Assembly (NCBI GenBank): GCA_052174475.1
Contig: JBQMRO010000005.1
Location: 15,890 to 79,889 of the forward strand
DNA length: 64,000 bases
Reading direction: 5' to 3'
Origin: Arsenophonus sp052174475
GTDB lineage: Bacteria; Pseudomonadota; Gammaproteobacteria; Enterobacterales; Enterobacteriaceae
In this document: positions 9,110 to 18,955 of the stretch, piece by piece
Position numbering within the stretch: position 1 is the stretch's first letter
Layout of the letters: each line of letters starts with the position of its first letter
The notes under the pieces: model-generated
Told to the model about the DNA's origin: nothing
The model's input: only the letters and a program-made list of their open reading frames with translations
Database searches by the model: none
Translations under genes and position numbers: made by a program

Positions 9110-11070
9110 ATAGAAAAAAGTTTATGGTTAGAAAAACAAATTTCTATTTAAGAGAAGAAAAAAAGTATTATCCTTTGCTAAAAGCAAAGTAAGATTGGTT
9201 TACTGAATCTATTTTAAATAAAAATTTTATCAGAGTGTGTATTTTTGATAAAATTCACTTTTTTAATAAAATTAATCCTATGGATTAATTTAGAAAGGAT
9301 TGTTTTTCATTTTATAGATTGTTGTTAATAACAATTCTGTTACTTGTCTTAGACAAGTTGATCATGAATAAAAATATCCTGTCGTCATGCAGAATGCATT
9401 TGTGTGTATGTATTCGCAGAAATCCTTTTATTAGGATGGCGAACCTCGGTTTTTTTTAGTTTTTTGCTAGCTGTTATCTTCAGCGCCTATATATCTTCGC
9501 TAATATAATGTGTTTCGTTGAGGATTCGACAAGAAATCATAGTAATGCAGAATTTTGAAATGCCTTGCCGAAATATGGATAATATAGTGTTAAATCATTT
9601 TTTATTGCGTCAGAGACGACACTGCCGTTACTGCTTAGTTCGATGGTTATAATATAATTGACGTATACTCCCATCTTACTCAGTAATATCGTAGTTTTAA
9701 TATGTATGGTTGGGAATTTAAGGTAGCGACAAAGCTGTTTCATGCTATTCCACCTTTTTGTTTTTTAGCGAAAAGCACATTTTAGTAACGTTCATACTAT
9801 TCCTTCAGGTAACGCCGTTACTGCTTCTTAGCGCAGATTTACCACAGACCACAGAAAAACAACCTGGGATTTATTAGATCATAGTTCTGATACAGCAGCT
9901 ATGGATGACAGCGCCTAACCAGATTTTTCGACCGCTTTTTTTAATGAAAGCTTATGGTATACAGAATGTTGAATATCTAGACCGTTATGATTCATAAAGA
10001 CATAAACATACGAATGTAATTAAGTTGTTAACTATAGTTGTATAAGGCACACAAGATACTAATTTCGATATCCTGTTGCGGGGTTGCCCCACTGCAGCAT
10101 AGTGCGAGGTAGGCTCGAAATAGAGATTTTAGTAACGGTCAGTTATTATAAAAAAGCCAAAAGAAGATGAGTATAATAATGAAAGTAATATCTTGTTAGT
10201 CGCAATCAGGTAAAATATGAATTTGCTTGTACTATAACCAATGAACGATAGCTTTGATGCCGCATTAATTGCAGGTTTTTATAACTCTACAACTTTCGCA
10301 GAAAAAATGGTTGTGGAAACATTCATAAGAGCACAATGTTAGCAGCTGGACAGACACCTATGGAATAGGTGGTGCAGACAAACATTTGCTTAACAAAATA
10401 GATGAGTCCATAAGTTAACACTTTCATCGTGTTTTTTAAGAAAGTTATTCCAGAATTCATTAATGGTAAAAAGCAGTTTAGTTTGGCGGGGTTATATGTA
10501 TATGCATCTTAGGTGGTATCTTGTCAGAGAAAATAGAAATCGTCATGTTATAAGTATTGGTCAGATCTATCGGCTAAACTATCTTTATGTTTATCTAGGG
10601 AGCAAAGATAATATGAATTATTATTCCTAATTCCATATAGGTTATGGAATGATCAGCAAACATATTTTAGTGATTCTACCTTCATATGCAGATGAAGGTA
10701 GAATCATCGGCTTATAGCCTTAGGCCACTTTATTTCTCAAAACTAAGGGTAATCGGTGACTATAGAGACGGATAATATTTGTGTGTTGAGAAAAAAATGG
10801 GGACCGAGAGGCGAATACATTACCGTATGTCCTCTTTATGGTGTCATTAAGATTTAATCGATCTACTCTTATTTATTTTAGAATGGAAATCATAAAGCGC
10901 TTCGGATAAACAGGTTCTGTAATACCTGAAATCGCGTGGCTGTTCTGATTTACCCGATTTACGCTTTTTAGAAGATTTATTCAAAGCCATATTTGTATAA
11001 ATTTCTAAAAAATTAATATATCGCAAAGTATAAAGTAGTACTCAGATCATGAACATTACAAAAATAACGT
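9110..11070. repeat. family B repeat, copy 1 (unidentified decayed mobile element)
   Basis: This stretch of about 1.9 kb aligns along its length with 21830-23640, 55873-57800 and 62960-64000. Matching landmarks include the stretch after AGAATGCATTTG at about 9400, the block around 9840-10130, the block at 10380-10480, and the right end with AAAAAATTAATATATCGC at about 11010. On the minus strand the right part can be read as a lysine-rich N-terminus (MALNKSSKKRKSGKSE, start near 10991), but later stops abound. No known transposase motif was recognised. A strong stem-loop lies at 10671-10706. Confidence 0.6.
10671..10706. repeat. 15-bp perfect stem-loop inside family B copy 1
   Basis: Arms TGATTCTACCTTCAT and its exact reverse complement are separated by six bases. 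A stem-loop of different sequence occupies the corresponding place in family B copies 2 (23147-23190) and 3 (about 57358-57386). It may be a bidirectional terminator between two convergent transcripts of the element. Confidence 0.6.
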
Positions 11071-11191
11071 AATTGCAACGCTCAACACCATACTGTGCTA
11101 CGTTTCCTATTATTTATATTTTAAAACATAAAATTTCTTCTTGTAAGAAGTATTGTATTTTTGTATTATTTCAAAGTAAATAAAATATTTT

Positions 11192-11270
11192 CCAGTGGAA
11201 CACTGGACGCAGAAACAAGACGACACTAAACTATTAGAAATAGTTCCAAATGGTTAGGAACTTATTTTTG
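11192..11270. promoter_or_regulatory. porin leader region with three consecutive inverted repeats
   Basis: Ahead of the porin start at 11311 are a perfect hairpin CCAGTG/CACTGG (11192-11206), then AACTATT/AATAGTT and GTTCC/GGAAC within about 11230-11262. The cluster directly precedes the coding region and may shape the mRNA leader. No clear OmpR box could be assigned by eye. Confidence 0.35.
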
Positions 11271-11310
11271 GCAATGTTAGGTGTCTGAAATAACACCAAT
11301 GAGGGTAATA

Positions 11311-12429
11311 ATGATGAAGCGCAATATATTTGCAATAGTTATCCCGGCGGCGTTCTTAGCTGGTACAGCAAACGCAGCTGAAATCTATAATAAAGACGGC
11401 AATAAACTGGATCTATATGGTAAAGTTGGCGTTCGTCACTTATTTAGCAAAAACAGTGGTAGCAATGATTCGGGTGTACATTTTGGTATTAAAGGTGACA
11501 CTCAAATCTCTGATCAACTAACTGGTTTTGGTCGTTTTGAATTGGAAACTAAAACTAATAAAAGTGACGCTGAGAACGAAAATACAAATCGTTTAGCTTA
11601 TACCGGCTTAAAAATTGCTGACTTTGGTTCATTGGACTATGGGCGAAACTATGGTGTTCTTTATGATGTCAGCGCATGGACTAACGTTCTGCCTCTTTAT
11701 GGTGGAGACTATATATCTCAGACTGGCAGCTACTTAACTGGCCGTAACCTGTTAACTTACCGTAGTACAGATTTCTTTGGTATAGTTGATGGATTAAACT
11801 TCGCCCTGCAGTATCAAGGCAAAAATACAAAAAGCAACGAATCAGGTACCTCAGATTACTTAAAAAACAATGGTGATGGCTTTAGTGTAGCTGCTAACTA
11901 TAATATCGGCTGGGGTGTTGCATTAGGTGCAGGTTATGCAAAATCTAATCGTAGTATGACTGATGAAAATAAAGATTTAAGCGGCGCTGGTGGTAATAGT
12001 GCTGAGGGTTGGAACGCCGGTATTAAATATGACGCCAATAACCTATATTTAGCAGCAATGTATGGCGAAACTCGTAATATGACTAGCTTTGGTCATGGTG
12101 TAGATTCTCTTACTGATCTTAGTTTAACTCGAGTTGCTAACAAAGCTGAGAACTTTGAATTGGTTGGTCAGTATTTGTTTGATGAAATTGGTCTAAAACC
12201 ATCTATCGCTTATGTGCAATCTAAAGGGAAAGATTTGCCTGATGTTATTTACGCTCAAAAGCAAGATTTAGTGAAATACGTTTCTCTTGGTGCTTTCTAT
12301 TATTTCAACAAAAATCTGACCGCAGTTGTTGATTATAAGATCAACCTAATTAATAGTAATGACTTTACCAAAAAATATGGTATTAACAGTGATAATTTGG
12401 TTGGTCTAGGTTTAGTTTATCAATTCTAA
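11311..12429 (+). CDS. general diffusion porin (OmpC/OmpF/PhoE family)
   Basis: Trimeric outer-membrane beta-barrel porin for small hydrophilic solutes. The frame is open from GTG at 11281, but the start is placed at ATG 11311 (an in-frame ATG follows at 11314), preceded by a GAGGGTAA ribosome site. The product then has a signal peptide ending in AGTANA with mature AEIYNKDGNKLDLYGKV, the classic porin N-terminus. Barrel landmarks include YDANNLYLAAMYGETRN, the constriction-loop region LPLYGGD (PEFGGD in E. coli OmpF, so one acidic eyelet position differs) and the terminal GLVYQF ending in Phe, the BamA recognition signal. About 372 residues, normal size. aspC follows, as ompF-aspC do in relatives. 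Which OmpF/OmpC orthologue it is cannot be told by eye. Confidence 0.93.
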   Translation: MMKRNIFAIVIPAAFLAGTANAAEIYNKDGNKLDLYGKVGVRHLFSKNSGSNDSGVHFGIKGDTQISDQLTGFGRFELETKTNKSDAENENTNRLAYTGLKIADFGSLDYGRNYGVLYDVSAWTNVLPLYGGDYISQTGSYLTGRNLLTYRSTDFFGIVDGLNFALQYQGKNTKSNESGTSDYLKNNGDGFSVAANYNIGWGVALGAGYAKSNRSMTDENKDLSGAGGNSAEGWNAGIKYDANNLYLAAMYGETRNMTSFGHGVDSLTDLSLTRVANKAENFELVGQYLFDEIGLKPSIAYVQSKGKDLPDVIYAQKQDLVKYVSLGAFYYFNKNLTAVVDYKINLINSNDFTKKYGINSDNLVGLGLVYQF

Positions 12430-12473
12430 TTATCATTTATCAGTAATTAACAGTAAAAGTGAAACATAAATTT

Positions 12474-12510
12474 AAAAAGCAGTGCTAGAGTAAAAAGCGC
12501 TGCTTTTTTA
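12474..12510 (+). terminator. intrinsic terminator after porin gene
   Basis: Arms AAAAAGCAGTGCT and AGCGCTGCTTTTT pair over 13 positions with one wobble, closed by a loop of about nine bases and followed by a T run. It lies 45 bases past the porin stop codon. This is a canonical Rho-independent terminator and separates the porin from aspC. Confidence 0.85.
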
Positions 12511-12682
12511 TCATTTTATGTTAAGTAGTAACTTAACTATTATCAGGTTAACAATATCAACCTAAAATATCATAAGTTTGCTTTATTTTTATCGCAGAGT
12601 ATTGAAATCATTTTCATCGCATCATCTTTAGGATGATCCTCATCGATTACTAAATCGTAAGTGAGTTAGTGAAATTATAAAT

Positions 12683-13873
12683 ATGTTGGGAAATATTATT
12701 CCGGCTCCTGCCGATCCTATTTTAGGATTAACAGAGAGTTTTAATACTGATCCGCGTAAACAAAAAATTAATTTAGGTATTGGTGTTTACAAGGATGAAT
12801 CAGGGAAAACCCCTATTCTTATGTCCGTCAAAAAAGCAGAAAAATATCTCTTAGACAACGAAGTGACTAAAAATTATCTCGCTATTAGCGGAATAGCGGA
12901 ATTTGCCAGCGTTACTCAAACATTACTGTTTGGCAGCAATCATCCAATTATTACCCAAAATCGTGCTCGCACTTTACAGACACCAGGTGGAACTGGCGCA
13001 TTGCGTATTGCCAGTGAATTTATTGCTAAACAGACATCCGCACAACGGATCTGGGTTACTCAACCAACCTGGCCAAATCACAAGAATATATTTAAAGCTG
13101 CTAACCTGATAACGTGTCAGTATAATTACTATGATGCTGAAAAGCATAATTTAGATTTTGCTGGCATGTTAACCAGCTTAGAAGATGCGAATCCGGGTGA
13201 TGTTCTATTACTACATGGTTGCTGTCATAACCCTACCGGTATCGATCCAACGCCAGAACAATGGGAAATCCTATCTACTCTGGCAGTAGAAAAAAACTTA
13301 TTACCGGTTTTTGATTTTGCCTATCAAGGTTTTGCTAAAGGTTTAGAAGAAGATGCGCAAGGTTTACGTATTTTTATCAATAAAAATCCTGAAATCATCA
13401 TTGCTAATTCCTATTCCAAAAATTTTGGATTATATAATGAACGGGTTGGTGCCTGTACGATTATTGCTAATAATAGTGATCAAGTAGAGAAAGCATTTAG
13501 TCAAATAAAATTGATTATTAGAGCAAACTACTCTAATCCCCCTGCCCACGGTGCAGCCATTGTTACTACTATTTTATCCGACGAATTTCTAAAGAAAGAG
13601 TGGAGCGAAGAGCTAACAATAATGCGGGAGCGTATTCAACGTATGCGGCAGTTATTTGTAAATACATTACAAGAAAAAGGCGCTAAGCAAGATTTTAGTT
13701 TTATTAGCAAACAAAACGGTATGTTCTCTTATAGTGGTCTTAATCAAGACCAAATAACTCAGTTACGTGAAAAACATGCTATATATGCAATTAGTTCAGG
13801 TCGAATTAATGTTGCGGGCTTAACATTACAAAATATAATTCCTTTATGCAAAGCTATCATTAATGTGTTATAA
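12683..13873 (+). CDS. aspC: aspartate aminotransferase
   Basis: PLP-dependent class I aminotransferase interconverting aspartate/2-oxoglutarate and oxaloacetate/glutamate; it can also act on aromatic keto acids. The 396-residue product equals E. coli AspC in length and aligns without gaps. The PLP lysine is in the SYSKNFGLYNERVG motif (Lys246), with TPGGTGALR for the cofactor phosphate pocket and the HGCCHNPTG motif. The ATG at 12683 lacks an obvious Shine-Dalgarno sequence but gives the conserved N-terminus (APADPILGL). It follows the porin terminator, so it needs its own promoter in 12511-12682. AspC may be assigned over TyrB by the porin neighbour. Confidence 0.95.
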   Translation: MLGNIIPAPADPILGLTESFNTDPRKQKINLGIGVYKDESGKTPILMSVKKAEKYLLDNEVTKNYLAISGIAEFASVTQTLLFGSNHPIITQNRARTLQTPGGTGALRIASEFIAKQTSAQRIWVTQPTWPNHKNIFKAANLITCQYNYYDAEKHNLDFAGMLTSLEDANPGDVLLLHGCCHNPTGIDPTPEQWEILSTLAVEKNLLPVFDFAYQGFAKGLEEDAQGLRIFINKNPEIIIANSYSKNFGLYNERVGACTIIANNSDQVEKAFSQIKLIIRANYSNPPAHGAAIVTTILSDEFLKKEWSEELTIMRERIQRMRQLFVNTLQEKGAKQDFSFISKQNGMFSYSGLNQDQITQLREKHAIYAISSGRINVAGLTLQNIIPLCKAIINVL

Positions 13874-14010
13874 AACACATTTTAATTTAAATGATTACTA
13901 TTAAGCTAGGGCCTTAATCAACTTTTATTATGAGGTAGCCAGCTAGAAATTATAGATGTTTAATAAAATTATCTTTTATTAAAAAGATTGAATTGATGTT
14001 CAATACTCAA

Positions 14011-15393
14011 ATTGAGTTATGCTTATTTCTAGTGTATGATTTCGGAGATCTTAGCGTATCCTGCGATTGATTGCTTGAATAATTACAAAAACAAAGAGAT
14101 GATATGCAAGGAAAAACCTATTCTATAGGTATTCGTAAAACCAGATATTACCTGTATTCACTTTTGCATGAACTTATCCGTAATAATGCTAGATAGCTGA
14201 TAGCAGAACTATTGAGATGGAGTTCGAAGCCATGCTGTAAAGAGCATGATGAACGCCTCCTTTGGCGGCGGGGAGTGTCTTCATGCCCATTCTCCGTAAC
14301 GGTTTTTGTTACAGAAAACTATAGAGACTGGTATTGGCGATGTGATATTAAAGTGCCTAAAGTAGGAGATTGCAGCGATAATAGAATATTCTTCAATAAC
14401 TCGTTATTGCCGGTTTATCTGGACTTACAAAAATACAGAAAAGTTAATGAGATTATTATGCCTGCAAACCATCATATTGGTGATTTTCATGAATCTCTGA
14501 AGTACTTATCGATCAAAAATAATAAGGTCTCTCTGAATACCATCAGTAAACTAAACAAGAATACCTTGAAGAATATAAGGATTGGTGCTTGCGTAATTTA
14601 CACAATATCCCCTAACGTTTGTTTTTGTGTCGATAACATAATCATCCTCTCAGGAAACCTGAGAGTCTTTACCTGTTGATTAATATCGGGTGGAACTGGT
14701 ATGGACGTAAGGATCTAATTGCAATGAAAATGATTATCGACAAGCAGAGAAGCATACTGGCTAAACTTTTCAATATCTGGTAAGCGCATGTGGCTTTACC
14801 CGTATCTTTTAGTGTTATTGCAGGAACCGATGCTCTTGGTTTTGAATGCAAAAGCAAAGATGTGTCTGTACACGCAGTATTAACGCCATTAGCTACACAA
14901 AATAGCTGTGTGCTGCTTTGTTTCCTTAAATGGATGCAGTAACGAAAGTTAAGGTGATCTGCGTGAGATTTGGTTACCAGAGATCTGCAATGTTGCTAAT
15001 AAAGCTTTTGATGTTTTATTGGTAAGGGTTTCAGCAAATATCCTGCAGCGATGAAGGTCTTGGAGAATGATCGATAAGAGTTGCTGGATTCTATCTTTTT
15101 CGTCAGCGTACTGGGTATCATAAGAACGAAGAATCTGATTGAGTCGGCTTTTTGCGACAGTGAGCTTATGAAGCTGATCCACGAAGCGCTTGTAGTTAGA
15201 GAAAGCAACCATTTCAATACTATTAAACTGCTCACGTCTGCTAAGAAAAATTAGAACCGCGGCCTAATGAGATTTAGGTATCTTGCCATACTGGTAAACA
15301 ACACCAAATTCAAGGGCGGAGAACAGATTTACTAAGTATTAGAGTGGAAGATAATCTGATAGCCATACAACAGCTTTGCTAATAGCTCTCAGC
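14011..15393 (+). mobile_element. IS256-family insertion sequence, decayed
   Basis: Same element as 6901-8125. N-terminal transposase sequence (IRKTRYYLYSLLHELIRNN, near 14120-14190) is followed after a stop by an open stretch 14212-14679 carrying IKVPKVGDCSDNRIFF, GDFHESLKYL and SLNTISKLNKN, which are in IS256 transposase order. Later parts resume in other frames to the C-terminal EQIY region near 15320. Frameshifts and stops rule out function. It lies between aspC and serC, which in E. coli are well separated, so the junction here also marks lost chromosomal DNA. Confidence 0.78.
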
Positions 15394-15827
15394 GCAAGTC
15401 ATTATATATCATTAAATTAAAGTGTTGAGTAAATAACGGTAACATGTATAACACGTATAAAATTTTAATATGCCGACTGATGCAGTAAAATAAATCATTA
15501 TAGTTGATCGTACTAGTTGTATTTCAACAACTTTTATAATGCTAGACGCAGAAATGGATGATAATAAGTATAGTTTTATTACTTTAAAACATTTGAATTT
15601 ATAGAAGTCTGGGTTTTATTAGAATTAACCTTGATCTAAACAGCATGTCCAATAAAATTTAAATAATGTTTAATAAGTATTAATTCGTTATCTAAAAATG
15701 TTATTTGCCAGCTATTAATTTTATTTTTAAAATTATAAATTAATTTATTGCAGTGGATCAGTAGTAATGTTAAAACCTAATCAGCTATCAATAATAGTAA
15801 AATTTTAAATTACCTCAATAAGGGTAG
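15394..15827. other. AT-rich intergenic stretch ahead of serC
   Basis: No coding remnant or RNA gene was recognised. It must contain the serC promoter if serC-aroA is transcribed independently; no box stands out strongly enough to report. Confidence 0.4.
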
Positions 15828-15830
15828 GTG

Positions 15831-16919
15831 ATGAGTAAGGTATATAATTTTAGCGCTGGTCCGGCCATGTTACCGGTAGAAGTTTTGCATCTCGTACAAC
15901 AAGAGCTTTGTAATTGGAACGGTATGGGTATTTCTGTGATGGAAATAAGCCATCGCAGTGAAACGTTTATAGAGATAGTCAAACAAGCTGAACAAAATCT
16001 GCGTGAATTATTAAAAATACCTGAAAACTATAAAGTCCTTTTTTGTCATGGTGGTGCAAGAGGTCAATTTGCTGCCTTACCATTGAATTTATTTCAACCT
16101 CATGAAAACGTTGATTATATTGTTGGCGGTTATTGGGCAAAGTCTGCTGCACAAGAAGCAGCAAAATATTGTATTGTTAATGAAATTGATATTCGGATAG
16201 AAAAATCAGCTTATTTAAGTGTGAAAGCAATGGATCAATGGCCATTAACGACAAGTGCTAAATATCTTCATTATTGCCCGAATGAAACGATTGATGGTAT
16301 TGCTATCTACACATCACCGAATTTTTCGGGTAATAAAATTATAATTGCTGATTATTCCTCAGCGATTTTATCGCGGCCACTCGATGTCAGCTGTTTTGGT
16401 GTTATTTATGCCGGTTCACAAAAAAATATTGGGGCAGCAGGTATTGCATTGGTTATCATTCGGGAAGATTTGTTAGGTCGAGCAAAAAAGGTAACACCTT
16501 CTATCCTTAATTACACGATACTAGCTAAAAATAATTCAATGTATAATACGCCAGTAACTTTTTCTTTGTATCTCTCAGGAGTAGTGTTTAAATGGTTAAA
16601 ACAGCAGGGTGGGTTAGAAGAAATAGAAAGACGAAATCAAGAAAAAGCCCGTATACTATATAATGCTATTGATAATAGTAAATTTTATATTAATCGAATC
16701 GATCCAGTTAATCGTTCGATAATGAATATTCCATTTCAAATAGTAAAACCTAACTTAGATAATGAATTTATTAAATCAGCAGAACAGCAAGGGCTGCTTT
16801 TTCTGAAAGGCCATAAAGCAGCTAGTGGGATGCGTGCTTCAATTTATAATGCTATGCCATTGGTTGGTGTGCAGAAGTTAGTTGATTTTATGATTGATTT
16901 TGAACAGAGAAATAAATAA
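15831..16919 (+). CDS. serC: phosphoserine aminotransferase
   Basis: PLP enzyme converting 3-phosphohydroxypyruvate to 3-phosphoserine in serine synthesis and acting in pyridoxal-phosphate synthesis. The 362-residue product is the usual size. Landmarks are the N-terminal YNFSAGPAMLP, FCHGGARGQFAA for cofactor phosphate binding, and VIYAGSQKNIGAAG holding the PLP lysine. ATG 15831 is chosen over the in-frame GTG at 15828 because AGGGTAGG is well spaced and MSKVYNFSAGP matches the family. aroA follows at 17034, the standard serC-aroA operon. Residues near the active site show substitutions (for example GGARGQF, GGGARGQF in relatives), so a reduced activity cannot be excluded. Confidence 0.94.
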   Translation: MSKVYNFSAGPAMLPVEVLHLVQQELCNWNGMGISVMEISHRSETFIEIVKQAEQNLRELLKIPENYKVLFCHGGARGQFAALPLNLFQPHENVDYIVGGYWAKSAAQEAAKYCIVNEIDIRIEKSAYLSVKAMDQWPLTTSAKYLHYCPNETIDGIAIYTSPNFSGNKIIIADYSSAILSRPLDVSCFGVIYAGSQKNIGAAGIALVIIREDLLGRAKKVTPSILNYTILAKNNSMYNTPVTFSLYLSGVVFKWLKQQGGLEEIERRNQEKARILYNAIDNSKFYINRIDPVNRSIMNIPFQIVKPNLDNEFIKSAEQQGLLFLKGHKAASGMRASIYNAMPLVGVQKLVDFMIDFEQRNK

Positions 16920-16923
16920 ATTA

Positions 16924-16946
16924 AATAATCCTTTATGGATTATTTT
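16924..16946 (+). terminator. hairpin between serC and aroA
   Basis: Perfect 8-bp stem AATAATCC/GGATTATT with a five-base loop and a short T run, five bases after the serC stop. It may be a weak terminator or attenuator limiting read-through into aroA, or a 3-prime stabilising stem. Confidence 0.45.
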
Positions 16947-17033
16947 AGTAAAGATACCGTATAACTTTATCATATAAATATAAATGTGATTTAACTAAGT
17001 TATCCAACTTTGTTATTGGAGAATTTACTGTTA

Positions 17034-18326
17034 ATGCAAGCCCTAACAATTCAACCCATTTCTTACGTTGAAGGTACTATTAATCTTCCTGGATCGAAAA
17101 GCATTTCTAACCGGGTACTATTATTAGCTGCATTAGCGCAAGGCCGAACTGTATTAACCAATCTTCTTGCTAGTGAAGATATTCGTCATATGCTTAATGC
17201 TTTGACAACATTGGGTATTGAATATCAATTATCCAAAGATTTTACTACCTGTATTATAAAAGGTGCTGGGCAGTATTTTAACTATAAAAAAGATTTAGAA
17301 ATTTTTCTTGGTAATGCGGGTACAGCTATCCGTCCATTAACTGCAGTTTTAGCGTTAGGAGACAATGATATTGTCTTAACCGGTGAACCAAGAATGAAAG
17401 AACGTCCTATTGGTCATCTAATTGATGCACTACAGAAAAACGGGGCGACTATTGATTATCTTGAACAAACAGGTTATCCCCCTATAAGAATAAAAGGAGG
17501 ATTTCAAGGTGGGGATATAACAGTTGATACCTCTGTCTCTAGTCAGTTTTTAACTGCACTTTTAATGGCTGCACCGTTAGCGCAGAATGATACGATTATC
17601 CAAATAAAAGGAGAGCTTGTTTCTAAACCTTATATTGATATCACTCTAGCACTAATGCGTAACTTTGGCGTTGAAGTAGACGATAAACACTATTGTCGAT
17701 TTTATATTAAATCTGGACAACGCTATATTTCACCAGGCAATTATCTTGTTGAGGGCGATGCTTCTTCTGCCTCTTATTTTTTAGCAGCAGCAGCAATTAA
17801 AGGCGGTACCGTTAGGGTAACAGGTATTGGTAAAGATAGCTTGCAAGGTGACACCAAATTTGCTGTTGTGCTTAAAAAAATGGGTGCCAAAATACGATGG
17901 GGTAAAGATTTTATAGAATGTCAACGAGGTGAGTTAATTGGTATTGATATGGATATGAATTCGATTCCGGATGCTGCGATGACAGTTGCAGCGCTATCGC
18001 TCTTTGCTAGGGATGAAACGATTATTCGTAATATTTATAACTGGCGACTAAAAGAAACTGACAGATTAAATGCTATGGCAGTTGAATTAACAAAAGTTGG
18101 TGCTAAAGTAGAAGAAGGACATGACTATATTCGTATTTTACCGTGTAAAATATTACAGCATGCTGAAATAACAACTTATAATGATCATCGGATAGCGATG
18201 TGTTTTTCGCTTCTCGCTTTGTCAGATATGCCAGTTACTATTTTAGATCCAAATTGCACCGCTAAGACTTTTCCAGGCTATTTAAGTCAATTAGAAAAAT
18301 TAAGTTATCGATATAGAGTATGCTAG
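17034..18326 (+). CDS. aroA: 3-phosphoshikimate 1-carboxyvinyltransferase (EPSP synthase)
   Basis: Sixth step of the shikimate pathway: phosphoenolpyruvate plus shikimate-3-phosphate to EPSP. The 430-residue product has the family signatures LPGSKSISNRVLLLAALA near the N-terminus, LFLGNAGTA(I)RPL in the active-site loop (LGNAGTA), GEPRMKERPIGHL, DASSASYFLAAAAIKGG and the C-terminal KETDRLNAMA. The open frame extends to 17010, but ATG 17034 (MQALTIQPISYVEGTINLPG) fits the family N-terminus and has GGAG about 12 bases upstream. It probably shares transcription with serC. Its retention suggests that chorismate or aromatic amino-acid supply still matters here. Confidence 0.96.
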   Translation: MQALTIQPISYVEGTINLPGSKSISNRVLLLAALAQGRTVLTNLLASEDIRHMLNALTTLGIEYQLSKDFTTCIIKGAGQYFNYKKDLEIFLGNAGTAIRPLTAVLALGDNDIVLTGEPRMKERPIGHLIDALQKNGATIDYLEQTGYPPIRIKGGFQGGDITVDTSVSSQFLTALLMAAPLAQNDTIIQIKGELVSKPYIDITLALMRNFGVEVDDKHYCRFYIKSGQRYISPGNYLVEGDASSASYFLAAAAIKGGTVRVTGIGKDSLQGDTKFAVVLKKMGAKIRWGKDFIECQRGELIGIDMDMNSIPDAAMTVAALSLFARDETIIRNIYNWRLKETDRLNAMAVELTKVGAKVEEGHDYIRILPCKILQHAEITTYNDHRIAMCFSLLALSDMPVTILDPNCTAKTFPGYLSQLEKLSYRYRVC

Positions 18327-18349
18327 AAATATTAGCTTTTACTTTTCAA

Positions 18350-18555
18350 AAAAAGTATGAAGAGTGTGGTTTTTAAGAATTTAGATTTAACTTTGAACTA
18401 ATCTTTCATAGACTGTAAAGGAGTTTACTAACTAATATTGATTGGGATAATTTCTAATTATATAGGCGAACATATCTATGTTGAATAATCTCAATCTCTT
18501 ACCAGAGATTGATGAGATGGTTTTTGAACCCATCTTTATAGTCTATTAAATCGAA
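18350..18555 (-). mobile_element. IS481-family right-end fragment
   Basis: The reverse complement matches the right end of the IS481 remnants at 27340-28325 and 36940-37825 (shared stretch around GAAAGATTAGTTCAAAGTT) and the minus-strand copy at 48222. It is cut off at about 18556 by the left end of an IS256 remnant. Only terminal sequence remains. Confidence 0.6.
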
Positions 18556-18955
18556 AGTTATGTTTATTTTAGTGTATGGATTTTTAGAAATGCTAGTATA
18601 CCCTATTGCTTCATTTTATGAATGATTACAACAATAGAGATATGATATGCTATAAAAAGGTGTGCTCTGCATATATCTGTAAAATTAGATTTTATTTGTG
18701 TCTTCCTACATGAAGACATCTAATGGTCCTAAAAAGCTGATAGACACTGTTGTTGAAACAGTGAGCTCGAAGTCATGCTCCTCAACATACTCAATGTGTC
18801 TTATCTACGGATCTCGTCTATTAGCTGTAATGGAATATTTTCCATTACTATCCATATAAACTGCTATTGGATATATTGAGATTAATAGTGCCTAAGATCA
18901 GGAAGAGATCTTAGCGGCAACAGAATATGCCTAAAAAGCTAGTTTGTTTAGCTAT
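18556..18955 (+). mobile_element. IS256-family left-end fragment
   Basis: Aligns with the first 400 bases of the other plus-strand IS256 copies: the ends near 18590-18650, then a segment reading TAIGYIEIN (near 18855), which is the GDIEIKVPK landmark of the transposase. It stops abruptly where an inverted copy of the same element begins at about 18950. Confidence 0.65.

Noticed and set aside
14212..14679. Open frame of 155 codons that could be called a hypothetical gene
   Set aside because: Its sequence is the middle of an IS256 transposase, continuing in other frames on both sides.
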